Notes under the pieces: generated by a model
The model's database searches: none
The model's input: the letters and a program-made list of their open reading frames with translations, nothing else
What the model was told of the DNA's origin: nothing
Origin: Pseudorhizobium flavum
GTDB taxonomy: Bacteria > Pseudomonadota > Alphaproteobacteria > Rhizobiales > Rhizobiaceae
NCBI RefSeq assembly: GCF_902502825.2
Contig: NZ_LR723670.1
Coordinates: 2,852,001 to 2,916,000, forward strand
Direction: 5' to 3'
Length of the DNA stretch: 64,000 nucleotides
Program-made: the position numbers and the translations under genes
Shown here: positions 44,180-52,773 of the stretch, piece after piece
Position numbering within the stretch: position 1 is the first letter of the stretch
Layout: each line of letters begins with the position of its first letter

Positions 44180-45181
44180 TCACGACCGCCGTGACAGCGA
44201 GCGCTGCACGAGCATGGCGATGATGATGATTGCGCCCTGAATGGCGCCGATGAGGTATTCGCTGACGAAGTTCGACAAGAGCATGATGTTGCCGACGATC
44301 TCCAGGATGAAGGCGCCGCAAAGCGTGCCCCAGATACGCCCGACACCGCCCCGCAAAGCGGTGCCGCCGACGACGACGGCCGTGATCGCCTGCAACTCCC
44401 AGAGGATGCCGGTGGTGGCCGATGTCGAACCGAGGCGCGGCACGTAGAGCAGCACCGCGATGGCGACGCAAAGTCCTTGGACGACATAGGCAATGGTGCG
44501 CACGCGCTTGACCGAGATGCCGGAATAGCGAGCCACGTCCTCGTTCGAACCGACGGCGATCAGGTGGCGACCGTAGCGCGTGCGGTAAAGCACGAAGGCC
44601 GCAATGGCTGCGGTCACGAAGATGACGATGATCGGCACCGGGACGCCCAGCACCTCGCCGAAATATACCGGCCGGTAGAGCGACTGAAGCTCGCGGTCAC
44701 GCAGCGTGATCGCCCCGCCCTGGCTGAGCCAGGTGGTCAGGCCGCGATAGATGCCCATCGTGCCGAGCGTCGCGATGAAGGGCTCGATCTGGCCGACCGT
44801 GGTAATGAGGCCATTGAACAGGCCGCAGGCGGCACCGATCGCGACGGCGAGCGCCATTCCCGCGATGAGCAGCAGCAAGGGATCGGCGATTGCGCCCGAG
44901 TTCAGGAACATGATCATCAGGCTGGCGACGAAAGCCACCATGGCGCCGACGGAAAGATCGAGACCGCCGGACGAGATCACATAGGTGGCGCCAAGGGCGA
45001 TGATCGCGATGAAGGCGCTGCGGGTGATGACGTTCGACAGGTTGGCGACAGAGATGAAGTTCTCGTTGGCCAGCGCCCCGAGCACGAGCAGCAGGGCCAG
45101 CGCGACGAAGGGCGCCACAGCGCGCAGATCCCAGTCGCGCGAGGTCTTCGGCTTGGCCGTTTCAGTTGCGGCAGTCGTCAT
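44180..45181 (-). CDS. Ribose-type sugar ABC transporter permease
   Basis: A 333-residue inner-membrane permease of the RbsC/XylH type with eight to ten hydrophobic segments. Family stretches are present: GATYVISSGGLDLSVGAMVAF (about 64-84), FNGLITTVGQIEPFIATLGTMGIYRGL, and GGTALRGGVGRIWGT. Start ATG 45181 is four bases after the ATPase stop. It forms the channel together with the ATPase upstream and the binding protein downstream. Confidence 0.94.
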   Translation of the reverse strand: MTTAATETAKPKTSRDWDLRAVAPFVALALLLVLGALANENFISVANLSNVITRSAFIAIIALGATYVISSGGLDLSVGAMVAFVASLMIMFLNSGAIADPLLLLIAGMALAVAIGAACGLFNGLITTVGQIEPFIATLGTMGIYRGLTTWLSQGGAITLRDRELQSLYRPVYFGEVLGVPVPIIVIFVTAAIAAFVLYRTRYGRHLIAVGSNEDVARYSGISVKRVRTIAYVVQGLCVAIAVLLYVPRLGSTSATTGILWELQAITAVVVGGTALRGGVGRIWGTLCGAFILEIVGNIMLLSNFVSEYLIGAIQGAIIIIAMLVQRSLSRRS

Positions 45182-45185
45182 GGCC

Positions 45186-46709
45186 TCAGGCAGCCTCCCC
45201 GGTCTTCACGCCCGTGGCGAGCACCACGATTTCATTCTCGTTCATGTGTTCCCCCGTGACTTCGCCGACGATCTGCCCTGACCGCATGACGAGGATGCGG
45301 TCGCAGATGCCGATCAGCTCCGGCATTTCGGAGGAGACGACGATGATCGACCTTCCCTCTTCCGCCAGCCGGGCGATGAACTTGTAGATTTGCTGTTTCG
45401 TGCCGATGTCGATACCGCGCGTCGGCTCGTCGATGATGACGATCGACGGATCGAGCATCATCATCTTCGCGATCAGCAGCTTCTGCTGGTTGCCGCCCGA
45501 GAGCTGGCCCGCAAGCAGATCCTTGCGGCCGGTGCGGATGTCGAATTCACGGATTGCCCCATCAAGCGCCTCGGCCTCTCTCTTCCTGTCGATCTGGAGA
45601 CCGCGCACGAAGCGACGGATGGAGGCAAGCGTCAGGTTGGTGGCGAGGTCTTTCAGCAGCAAGAGGCCCTTGCCCTTGCGATCCTCCGACAGGTAGACGA
45701 TGCCTGCCTTCATGCTCTGGCTGGCATCCCGGAAATGAACCGCGTGGCCGTTGTGGCGAACGGTTCCGCTCGCGCGCCTGACGCCCACTAGGCCTTCCAT
45801 CAATTCGGTGCGCCCAGCGCCGACGAGACCTGCAAAGCCCAGGATCTCTCCCTTGCGCAGTTGGAAGCTGGCGTTCTTCGCATAGCCCGGCACGTCGAAG
45901 TTCTCGACCTCGAGCACCGTTTCACGCGCGGCCCCCGACTGTCGGTCGGGGTAGAGCTTTGCGACGTCGCGCCCCACCATCAGCCGGGCCATATCGGCAG
46001 GCTCGAGTTCGGATGCCTGGTGGGTGCCAACGAGCCGGCCGTCGCGAAGCACTGTCACGCGATCGGCGATCTCCTTCACCTCCGGCAGGCGGTGCGAGAT
46101 GTAGAGTACGCCAACCCCCTTGGCGCGAATGTCCTTGATAACCTTCAGCAGCGCTTCCGTCTCGAACGGCGTCAGCGACGCGGTGGGTTCATCAAAGATG
46201 ACGATCCTGTGCGGGACGAGCAGCACACGGGCGATCTGGACCAGCTGACGCTGGGCGATCGACAGGGTGCCGACGATGGCCTTCGCGTCGATGTCGGCGC
46301 CAAGCTCCCGAAGGCCTTTGGCAGCACCCTCGTTCATTGCGCGGTCGTCGAGTGTCAGGCCCTTCGGCAGCTCACGACCAAGATAAATATTCTGGGCAAC
46401 CGTAAGATCTGGGGCCAGCAGGATTTCCTGGTGCACCAGAACGATGCCACGTTTTTCCGCATCGACCGGACCGGTCAGGTGTATCAGCTGCCCGTCGATG
46501 AGGATATCGCCTCGCGTCGGCTGGTGGTTGCCGGCGAGGATCTTCATCAATGTCGACTTGCCGGCGCCATTCTCTCCGATAATGGCATGTACTTCACCCG
46601 GCAGTACCGTGAGGGTGACGTCGCGCAGAACCTCGACAGGCCCGAAGCTCTTGGAAAGGCTTCGCGCTTCCAGGATCGGCAGGCGGTCGGAAGAGGGTTG
46701 AGGTGTCAT
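45186..46709 (-). CDS. Ribose-type sugar ABC transporter ATP-binding protein
   Basis: A 507-residue protein with two fused ABC domains, as in RbsA/XylG. The first has Walker A GENGAGKSTLMK near residue 45, a signature-like LSIAQRQLVQIAR and Walker B IVIFDEPTASL. The second has a degenerate loop GLVGAGRTELME but an intact LSGGNQQKLLIAK signature and VIIDEPTRGID. It leads the importer operon. A 20-bp element 123 bases upstream is almost the same as one in front of the xylose LacI gene. Confidence 0.95.
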   Translation of the reverse strand: MTPQPSSDRLPILEARSLSKSFGPVEVLRDVTLTVLPGEVHAIIGENGAGKSTLMKILAGNHQPTRGDILIDGQLIHLTGPVDAEKRGIVLVHQEILLAPDLTVAQNIYLGRELPKGLTLDDRAMNEGAAKGLRELGADIDAKAIVGTLSIAQRQLVQIARVLLVPHRIVIFDEPTASLTPFETEALLKVIKDIRAKGVGVLYISHRLPEVKEIADRVTVLRDGRLVGTHQASELEPADMARLMVGRDVAKLYPDRQSGAARETVLEVENFDVPGYAKNASFQLRKGEILGFAGLVGAGRTELMEGLVGVRRASGTVRHNGHAVHFRDASQSMKAGIVYLSEDRKGKGLLLLKDLATNLTLASIRRFVRGLQIDRKREAEALDGAIREFDIRTGRKDLLAGQLSGGNQQKLLIAKMMMLDPSIVIIDEPTRGIDIGTKQQIYKFIARLAEEGRSIIVVSSEMPELIGICDRILVMRSGQIVGEVTGEHMNENEIVVLATGVKTGEAA

Positions 46710-46831
46710 TGGCCATCACCCGCAGCTCGCAGCCCGGAGGTCATGGCGATCGCGCCCGCGCGACCAGCGCCAGCAGATACTGATATGACTAGATGCACCT
46801 GAACTTCCTCCCGATTTCAGGCTAGCCAAGA

Positions 46832-46851
46832 TTTTGAGGTACGTAAAGCAG
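46832..46851. promoter_or_regulatory. Candidate XylR-type operator, importer copy
   Basis: TTTTGAGGTACGTAAAGCAG matches the element at 52694-52713 at 19 of 20 positions. It lies upstream of the sugar-importer ATPase gene. TTT...AAA symmetry around GGTACG fits a dimeric repressor. Confidence 0.65.
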
Positions 46852-46895
46852 CTTTGCGTGCAGAATGCTCTCGTCAACAGCAGATGACGGATACG

Positions 46896-47804
46896 TCAGG
46901 GCGTGGAGGGGCGGGACTTTACGAAATCAACGAAGGCGCGAAGCGGCGCTGGCACCAGGCGCCGGCCCGGATAATAGAGGAACGGCCCCGGAAATTCCTG
47001 CCACCAAGGCTGAAGCACCGGCTCCAGCGCTCCGCTCTCCAGTTGCGGGCGCAACCACTCCTCGAAAAGCCCGACGATACCGATACCGGCTACTGCGGCG
47101 TCAACTGCGAGATCGACCGCACCTCCTGCCTGGACGATGAGCGGGCCCTTGGGTTCGACGACCACTAATTCCCCGTCTCGCTCGAACTCCCAGTTCGGCA
47201 TGTTGCCACTCGGGAAGCGGTGGCGAAGACAGGAATGGTCGAGCAGGTCGCGAGGATGCTGTGGCCGGCCACGCCGTTCAAGATAGGCCGGAGCGGCAGC
47301 AAAGGCATAGGTTTGCGTCCTCGGGCCGATGGGCACCGCGATCATGTCCTGCTCCAGACGCTCGCCGTAGCGGATGCCGGCATCGCAACCGGCCGCCAGC
47401 ACATCGACGAAACTCTCGTCCGTCATCACCTCCAGCCGTATGTCGGGATAGGCTGCAAGAAAGGCCGGCACGATTCTCGGCAGGACCAGCCTCGCCGCAC
47501 TCACGGGGACGTTCAGCCGCAACGTACCGACCGGTCGATCGCGAAAGCCGTTCACGGCATCGAGCGCGGCTTCCATTTCGCTCAGCGCTGGCGCAAGGCG
47601 CTCGAGCAGGCTCTGCCCGGCTTCGGTTGGGACGACGCTGCGGGTCGTGCGGTTGAGAAGCCGAACGCCGAGTTCAGTCTCGAGCCGCCTCACCGCCTCG
47701 CTCAAGCCTGACGGACTGGTCCCGCTCAATCGGGCACCTTCACGGAACCCCCTCGCCCTTGCCACCGTCACGAAGGCAGCAAGATCTCCAAACTCCACGG
47801 CCAT
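46896..47804 (-). CDS. LysR-family regulator
   Basis: A 302-residue LysR-type regulator with helix-turn-helix RGFREGARLSGTSPSGLSEAVRRLE (about 18-42) and an effector domain of the CrgA-like group (RLNVPVSAARLVLPRIVPAFLAAYPDIRLEV). It is divergent from an aldo/keto reductase gene with a 109-base gap, the usual arrangement for a regulator and its target. Both genes interrupt the sugar region and do not look related to xylose use. Confidence 0.93.
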   Translation of the reverse strand: MAVEFGDLAAFVTVARARGFREGARLSGTSPSGLSEAVRRLETELGVRLLNRTTRSVVPTEAGQSLLERLAPALSEMEAALDAVNGFRDRPVGTLRLNVPVSAARLVLPRIVPAFLAAYPDIRLEVMTDESFVDVLAAGCDAGIRYGERLEQDMIAVPIGPRTQTYAFAAAPAYLERRGRPQHPRDLLDHSCLRHRFPSGNMPNWEFERDGELVVVEPKGPLIVQAGGAVDLAVDAAVAGIGIVGLFEEWLRPQLESGALEPVLQPWWQEFPGPFLYYPGRRLVPAPLRAFVDFVKSRPSTP

Positions 47805-47913
47805 TGTTCGCTCCTCCGCACAGCCCGTGCTGACTGTATCGGATTATCGTCAGGCGCAACAGCGCGTATCTCATGGCGCAGTCATTCACAGCCTCACTTC
47901 AAGGAGAAAGATC

Positions 47914-48786
47914 ATGGTCAACATTTCAAGCGCGGGCACCTTTAAACTGGGCGACCGCACGGTGAAGCGACTAGGCTACGGCGCCATGCAACTTGCAGGT
48001 CCGGGCGTCTTCGGACCTCCCAAGAATCGCGCTCAAGCGATTGACGTGCTTCGCACCGCCATCGAAGCAGGCGTCGACCACATCGACACCAGCGATTTCT
48101 ACGGCCCGCACATCACCAACCAGATCATCCGCGAGGCCCTTCATCCCTATCCGGACGGGCTGACGATTGTCACGAAAGTGTCCGCCAGACGTGGGCCGAA
48201 TGCGGAATGGCTTCCGGCAATGTCGCGAGAGGAACTCAGATCGGCCGTTCATGACAACCTGCGCAACCTGGGCCTGGAGGTCATCGACGTCGTGAACTTC
48301 CGTTCTATGCTCGATATCTATGGACCCGCAGAAGGCTCGATAGAGGAACAGGTCACTGTGCTGGCCGAGCTCCAGCAGCAGGGCCTCATCCGCCACATCG
48401 GGCTTTCCAACGTGACTGCCAGGCAGGTAACCGACAGCCGCAAGATTTGCGACATCGTCTGCGTGCAGAACATGTACAACATCGCCAACCGGACGGATGA
48501 TGCCATGATCGATATGTTGGCTGACGAAGGCATCGCCTACGTGCCGTTCTTCCCGCTCGGTGGCTTTTCCCCACTGCAGTCTGCGACCCTCAATGAGGTC
48601 GCGGCCCGACTTGGGGCAACTCCCATGCAGGTTGCGCTCGCCTGGCTTCTGCAGCGCGCGCCGAACATCCTGCTGATCCCTGGCACGTCGTCGGTCGCGC
48701 ACCTGCAGGAGAACCTTGCGGCCGCCGAACTCCAGCCGTCACAGGAGGTCGTGGCGGAACTGGACCGCATCGCCGCAGCCGTCTGA
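47914..48786 (+). CDS. Aldo/keto reductase-family oxidoreductase
   Basis: A 290-residue NADPH-dependent barrel enzyme. Asp58, Tyr63 and Lys88 of the catalytic tetrad are present (HIDTSDFYG, VTKVS). The usual His is replaced by Asn128 in DVVNFRSM, a change seen in some subfamilies that alters the reaction. ATG 47914 follows AAGGAG; the 379-residue reading from 47647 overlaps the LysR gene and is false. It is probably induced through the divergent LysR and removes a carbonyl compound. Confidence 0.9.
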   Translation: MVNISSAGTFKLGDRTVKRLGYGAMQLAGPGVFGPPKNRAQAIDVLRTAIEAGVDHIDTSDFYGPHITNQIIREALHPYPDGLTIVTKVSARRGPNAEWLPAMSREELRSAVHDNLRNLGLEVIDVVNFRSMLDIYGPAEGSIEEQVTVLAELQQQGLIRHIGLSNVTARQVTDSRKICDIVCVQNMYNIANRTDDAMIDMLADEGIAYVPFFPLGGFSPLQSATLNEVAARLGATPMQVALAWLLQRAPNILLIPGTSSVAHLQENLAAAELQPSQEVVAELDRIAAAV

Positions 48787-48797
48787 ACAAGTAGGGT

Positions 48798-48822
48798 GGG
48801 GCCGCTTTTGCGGCCCCTTCTA
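48798..48822. terminator. Bidirectional terminator between the aldo/keto reductase and xylA genes
   Basis: GGGGCCGC-TTTT-GCGGCCCC: a perfect 8-bp stem (48798-48805 with 48810-48817), followed by TTCTA. It lies between convergent stops. Confidence 0.65.
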
Positions 48823-48825
48823 GGC

Positions 48826-50136
48826 TTAAACGTAGCGGTTGACGACGTTCTCCAGATATTCCTGGCGGCCTGAACGTGGCTCCGGATTGATGTTTTCCCG
48901 CTCCACCATCGCTGCGATGTCGTCGAGCTTGTATTCGCCGCGCAGCATCTTCTGCGCCTCGGGGCTGTCCCAGCCGGCGTAACGCTCCTCAAGCGGCTTC
49001 GACAGCGCGCCGTCTTCGATCATTCTGGCTGCCGCCTTCAGGCCACGAGCGCAGCAATCCATGCCGCCGATATGGCCGATCAGCAGGTCCTGCGGATCGA
49101 GCGACTGGCGGCGCAGCTTGGCATCGAAGTTAGTGCCGCCGTTGCGGAAGCCACCCCCCTGCAGGATGTGATAATAGGCGAGCGCCATTTCCGGCACGTT
49201 GTTGGGGAACTGGTCGGTGTCCCAGCCCGACTGGTAGTCGTTGCGATTCATGTCGATCGAGCCGAAGATGCCGAAGGCGTTCGCCATGGCAATCTCGTGC
49301 TCGAAGGAATGGCCGGCGAGGATGGCGTGGCCCTGCTCGATGTTGACCTTCACTTCCTTCTCCAGCCCATGCTTCTGCAGGAAGGCGTAGACGGTCGCGA
49401 CGTCGTAGTCGTACTGGTGCTTGGTCGGTTCCTGCGGCTTCGGCTCGATCAGGATCGTGCCCCCAAAGCCGATCTTGTACTTGTACTCGACCACGAGGTT
49501 GAGGAAGCGGCCCATCTGGTCGAGCTCGCGCGAAAGGTCGGTGTTGAGCAGGGTTTCGTAACCTTCGCGGCCACCCCAAAGGACATAGTTCACGCCGCCG
49601 AGGCGCTTGGTTGCGTCCAGGCAGGTTTTTACGGTCGCAGCCGAGAAGGCGAAGACGTCCGGATCCGGATTGGTCGAGGCGCCTGCCATGAAACGGCGGT
49701 GCGAGAAGAGGTTCGCCGTCCCCCAGAGGAGCTTCACGCCCGTCTCGGCCTGCTTTTTCTCGAAATAGTCGACGATCTCGTTGAGGTTCTTCGTGTTCTC
49801 CGCAAAGGAATTGCCCTCCGGACGCACATCCGCATCGTGGAAGCAGTAGAAGGGCGCACCGAGCAGCTGGTAGAATTCGAACGCGACATCCGCCTTCATC
49901 TTCGCCGCCTGCATGGTGTCCTCGAACCAGGGGCGCTGGAAGGTCTGGCCACCAAAGGGGTCGCCACCCGGCCAGGTGAAGGTGTGCCAATACGCGACGG
50001 CAAACCGCAGATGGTCCTCCATCCGCTTGCCGGCGACGATCTCGTCCGGATTGTAGTGTCGGAAGGCCAGCGGGTTGGTGCTGTCGGGGCCTTCATACTT
50101 GATCTTCTGGATGTCTCCGAAAAAGCCTGTGCTCAT
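48826..50136 (-). CDS. xylA: Xylose isomerase
   Basis: A 436-residue class II xylose isomerase that turns D-xylose into D-xylulose. Active-site features are visible: catalytic His in [12 protein letters not shown] (about 100-111), Glu/Lys metal-site residues in [20 protein letters not shown], and [17 protein letters not shown] near 308-324. Length is typical. ATG 50136 follows AGGAGG. It is 27 bases after xylB on the same strand and forms an operon with xylB and probably the LacI gene. Confidence 0.97.
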   Translation of the reverse strand: MSTGFFGDIQKIKYEGPDSTNPLAFRHYNPDEIVAGKRMEDHLRFAVAYWHTFTWPGGDPFGGQTFQRPWFEDTMQAAKMKADVAFEFYQLLGAPFYCFHDADVRPEGNSFAENTKNLNEIVDYFEKKQAETGVKLLWGTANLFSHRRFMAGASTNPDPDVFAFSAATVKTCLDATKRLGGVNYVLWGGREGYETLLNTDLSRELDQMGRFLNLVVEYKYKIGFGGTILIEPKPQEPTKHQYDYDVATVYAFLQKHGLEKEVKVNIEQGHAILAGHSFEHEIAMANAFGIFGSIDMNRNDYQSGWDTDQFPNNVPEMALAYYHILQGGGFRNGGTNFDAKLRRQSLDPQDLLIGHIGGMDCCARGLKAAARMIEDGALSKPLEERYAGWDSPEAQKMLRGEYKLDDIAAMVERENINPEPRSGRQEYLENVVNRYV

Positions 50137-50163
50137 GTGTTCCTCCTGGGAGCCTGATCTGTC

Positions 50164-51618
50164 TTAGTGCGTGAGGGAGCGGATCGCCGGATAGGCGGCG
50201 CGGTAACGTGCGTATGCGGCCTCGTAGGCCTGCGTGAGCGACGAGACGGGATCAACCGTCTCTGCCGTCTTCGGCGGCTGGCAGACCGCGATGGGGTCGG
50301 CGCCCGTTGCAGCGATAAGGCCAAGCCGGGCCGCGCCGAAGGCGGCACCGAAGTCGCCATCCGCCGGAATATCCACGGCAACGCCAAGCGAGGTTGCGAT
50401 CGAGGCGAGCCAGTAGCGCGAACGCGAGCCGCCGCCGATCGCGGTCACGCGGGAGATCGACGTACCGGCGGACTTCAGCGCCTCAAGGTTGTCACGGATC
50501 GCGAAGGTCACGCCTTCGATCACCGCCTGCGTCAGCACGGCACGCTCCGACTCGTGGCCAAGACCGATAAAGGCGCCGCGGATCTGCGCGTCATTGTGCG
50601 GTGTACGCTCTCCGGACAGGTAGGGAAGGAACGTGACGCCGGTCGGCGCCTTCAGCGTCTCGCCAAGCTCCGAGGTGAGTGCGGCGGCACTCTTGCCCGT
50701 GACATGCGAATGCCAGTTCAGTGCATCGGTGGCAGAAAGGATGACGCCCATCTGGTGCCAGGTGTTCGGCAGCGCGTGGCAGAAGGCATGCACCGCACTT
50801 TCCGGCTTCGGCAAGTAGGAGCCGTTGGCGGCGAAGAGCACGCCGGACGTGCCGAGCGAGACGAAGGCTTGACCTTCCGCAACGGTTCCCATGCCGCAGG
50901 CAGAGGCGGCATTGTCCCCTGCCCCGCCGGCCACGACGACGCCATGACCCATGCCCCACTGCAAGGCCAGTTCGCCGCGCAGGCTCCCACCCGGCTCCGT
51001 TCCCTCGACGAGCGAGGGCATGTGATCCTCGGAGAGATCCGTCGCAGCCAGCAGTTCAGCGGACCATTTGCGCGCGCCGGTATCGAGCCAGGAAGTGCCG
51101 GCCGAATCCGACATCTCGGAAATATGCTCGCCCGTCAGCCACAGGCGAAGATAGTCCTTCGGCAGCAGCACCTTCGCAACCTTCGCAAATGTCTCGGGCT
51201 CGTTGTTCTTCACCCAGGCAAGCTTGGGCGCCGTGAAGCCCGGGAAGACGATGTTACCCGTTACCCTGCGGAAGCGCGGATCGGCATCCAGTTTCGCAGC
51301 CTCCTCGTAGGAGCGCGTATCGTTCCAGAGGATGCAGGGCCGCAGGACCCTGTCCTGCCCGTCAAGCAGCGTCGCGCCGTGCATCTGCCCGGAAAGACCG
51401 ATACCCTTCACCGCGGCGAGTTCCCTTGGGAAATCGGCTTTGAGGGCTGCAACCGCCTCTTCCGTGGCGCGGATCCAGTGCGCCGGGTCCTGCTCCGACC
51501 ACCCAGGATGCGGACGCGAGACATCAAGCGCACCGCTGGCGGAGCCGATGATGCGCTGATCACCGTCGATCAGCATCGCCTTGACGCCTGACGTTCCGAG
51601 ATCGAGACCGAGATACAT
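50164..51618 (-). CDS. xylB: Xylulokinase
   Basis: A 484-residue FGGY-family kinase that phosphorylates D-xylulose. The N-terminal phosphate loop is LGLDLGTSGVKAML (residues 3-16). The catalytic Asp lies in GGAGDNAASACGMG (about 233-246), and the second FGGY signature TAIGGGSRSRYWLASIATSLG lies near 395. GLSGQMHG and WLTG positions match xylulokinases. It is followed by xylA and preceded 20 bases earlier by the LacI regulator. Confidence 0.96.
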   Translation of the reverse strand: MYLGLDLGTSGVKAMLIDGDQRIIGSASGALDVSRPHPGWSEQDPAHWIRATEEAVAALKADFPRELAAVKGIGLSGQMHGATLLDGQDRVLRPCILWNDTRSYEEAAKLDADPRFRRVTGNIVFPGFTAPKLAWVKNNEPETFAKVAKVLLPKDYLRLWLTGEHISEMSDSAGTSWLDTGARKWSAELLAATDLSEDHMPSLVEGTEPGGSLRGELALQWGMGHGVVVAGGAGDNAASACGMGTVAEGQAFVSLGTSGVLFAANGSYLPKPESAVHAFCHALPNTWHQMGVILSATDALNWHSHVTGKSAAALTSELGETLKAPTGVTFLPYLSGERTPHNDAQIRGAFIGLGHESERAVLTQAVIEGVTFAIRDNLEALKSAGTSISRVTAIGGGSRSRYWLASIATSLGVAVDIPADGDFGAAFGAARLGLIAATGADPIAVCQPPKTAETVDPVSSLTQAYEAAYARYRAAYPAIRSLTH

Positions 51619-51638
51619 GCCGTTTCCTTCCTTCCGCC

Positions 51639-52664
51639 TCAGGGCAGGTTGTCCTTGAGGAAAATATCTATGCGGATCCGCTCCTGGGCGGCGAGCACCG
51701 GCAAGCCGTCGGCCTTCGCCTTCAGCACGCGAATGGCGCTGCGCACCTCATGGCCTGCATCCTGGTTGAGAACCGCGTCGATGGTGCCGTCGAGAAGCGC
51801 CTCGCGGGTTGAGTGGGTCAGTTCATGGGCGATCACCACCGGCCGCTTCTCCGGCGCCACCTCGCGAAGCGCGCGGATGAGGCCACGATTGCCGGCACCC
51901 AGGCTGTATATTCCGTTCAGCCCCACGTGACGGCGAAGCGCCCCCCGCACCAGCGCCTCTGCAGCGGCTGCATCGTCGCGCGCCTCCATGACGGGGAGGA
52001 TCGCGACCTGCGGAAAATCCTCCGACAGGACAGAAAGGAAGCCTTCGAGCCGCTCGCGGTGGTCGCGGACCATCATCGACCCGGCGAGCACTCCGACACG
52101 GCCATCCACCTTGCTGAGGAAGCGCCCCACGAGATTGGCCGCGGTGCGTCCTGCCGCGATGTTGTCGATGCCCGCATAATGATGGCGGGCGGAGCCGCTG
52201 AGGTCAGAAACCAGCGTTACGACTGCGATACCGGCCTCCGTAAGCTTCTCCACCGCCGCCCGCACGCCCGGCTCGTCGATGGCGACCAGAGCCACGCCGT
52301 CAGGCGGTGCGGAACCGACCGCCTCAAGCGCCGCAACAAGCGCCGGGGCATCGAACGCGGGAACCCGAATGATGTCGATGCGCATACGCTCGACCGACGA
52401 GCGTTGCATGGCCGCCTCGACCTCGCGCCCCAGGCCAATCATGAAGGAATTGTCGTTTGACGGCAGGACGAAGGTGAAGCGATATGTCCTGCCCTTGGCC
52501 AGGTTGGCCGCGGCGAGATCACGAACATAGCCGAGCGAGGCTATCGCCTTCTCCACCTTCTCGCGCGTGACGCTTCGGACCCCTGGCCGGCCGTTCAGCA
52601 CACGATCGACCGTGGCAAGGCTGACGCCCGCGATGCGCGCAATGTCATGGACCGTCGGCTTCAT
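51639..52664 (-). CDS. LacI-family regulator of xylose genes
   Basis: A 341-residue repressor with a clear LacI headpiece (DIARIAGVSLATVDRVLNGRPGVR, 7-30) and a sugar-binding domain. It belongs to the group with a VDRVLNGR hinge helix seen in sensors for pentoses. It heads the xylB-xylA operon. A 20-bp element 30 bases upstream of its start recurs in front of the sugar importer, so it likely controls both and itself. D-xylose or xylulose as ligand is an inference. Confidence 0.92.
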   Translation of the reverse strand: MKPTVHDIARIAGVSLATVDRVLNGRPGVRSVTREKVEKAIASLGYVRDLAAANLAKGRTYRFTFVLPSNDNSFMIGLGREVEAAMQRSSVERMRIDIIRVPAFDAPALVAALEAVGSAPPDGVALVAIDEPGVRAAVEKLTEAGIAVVTLVSDLSGSARHHYAGIDNIAAGRTAANLVGRFLSKVDGRVGVLAGSMMVRDHRERLEGFLSVLSEDFPQVAILPVMEARDDAAAAEALVRGALRRHVGLNGIYSLGAGNRGLIRALREVAPEKRPVVIAHELTHSTREALLDGTIDAVLNQDAGHEVRSAIRVLKAKADGLPVLAAQERIRIDIFLKDNLP

Positions 52665-52693
52665 ACGTCCTCCCGCTTTCGTGGTAGCGGAAT

Positions 52694-52713
52694 TTTTGAG
52701 GTACGTAAATCAG
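52694..52713. promoter_or_regulatory. Candidate XylR-type operator, xyl operon copy
   Basis: TTTTGAGGTACGTAAATCAG lies 30 bases before the LacI start and differs at one position from the importer copy at 46832-46851. Confidence 0.65.
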
Positions 52714-52773
52714 AAATGTTCCAGACCGGCAGCCTGCGGCAATTTGGGACGTTCGCCGACCTGGAGGTCGCCG

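Noticed and set aside
50167..51591. 474-codon plus-strand reading opposite xylB
   Set aside because: Shadow of xylulokinase, which has all family motifs on the minus strand.
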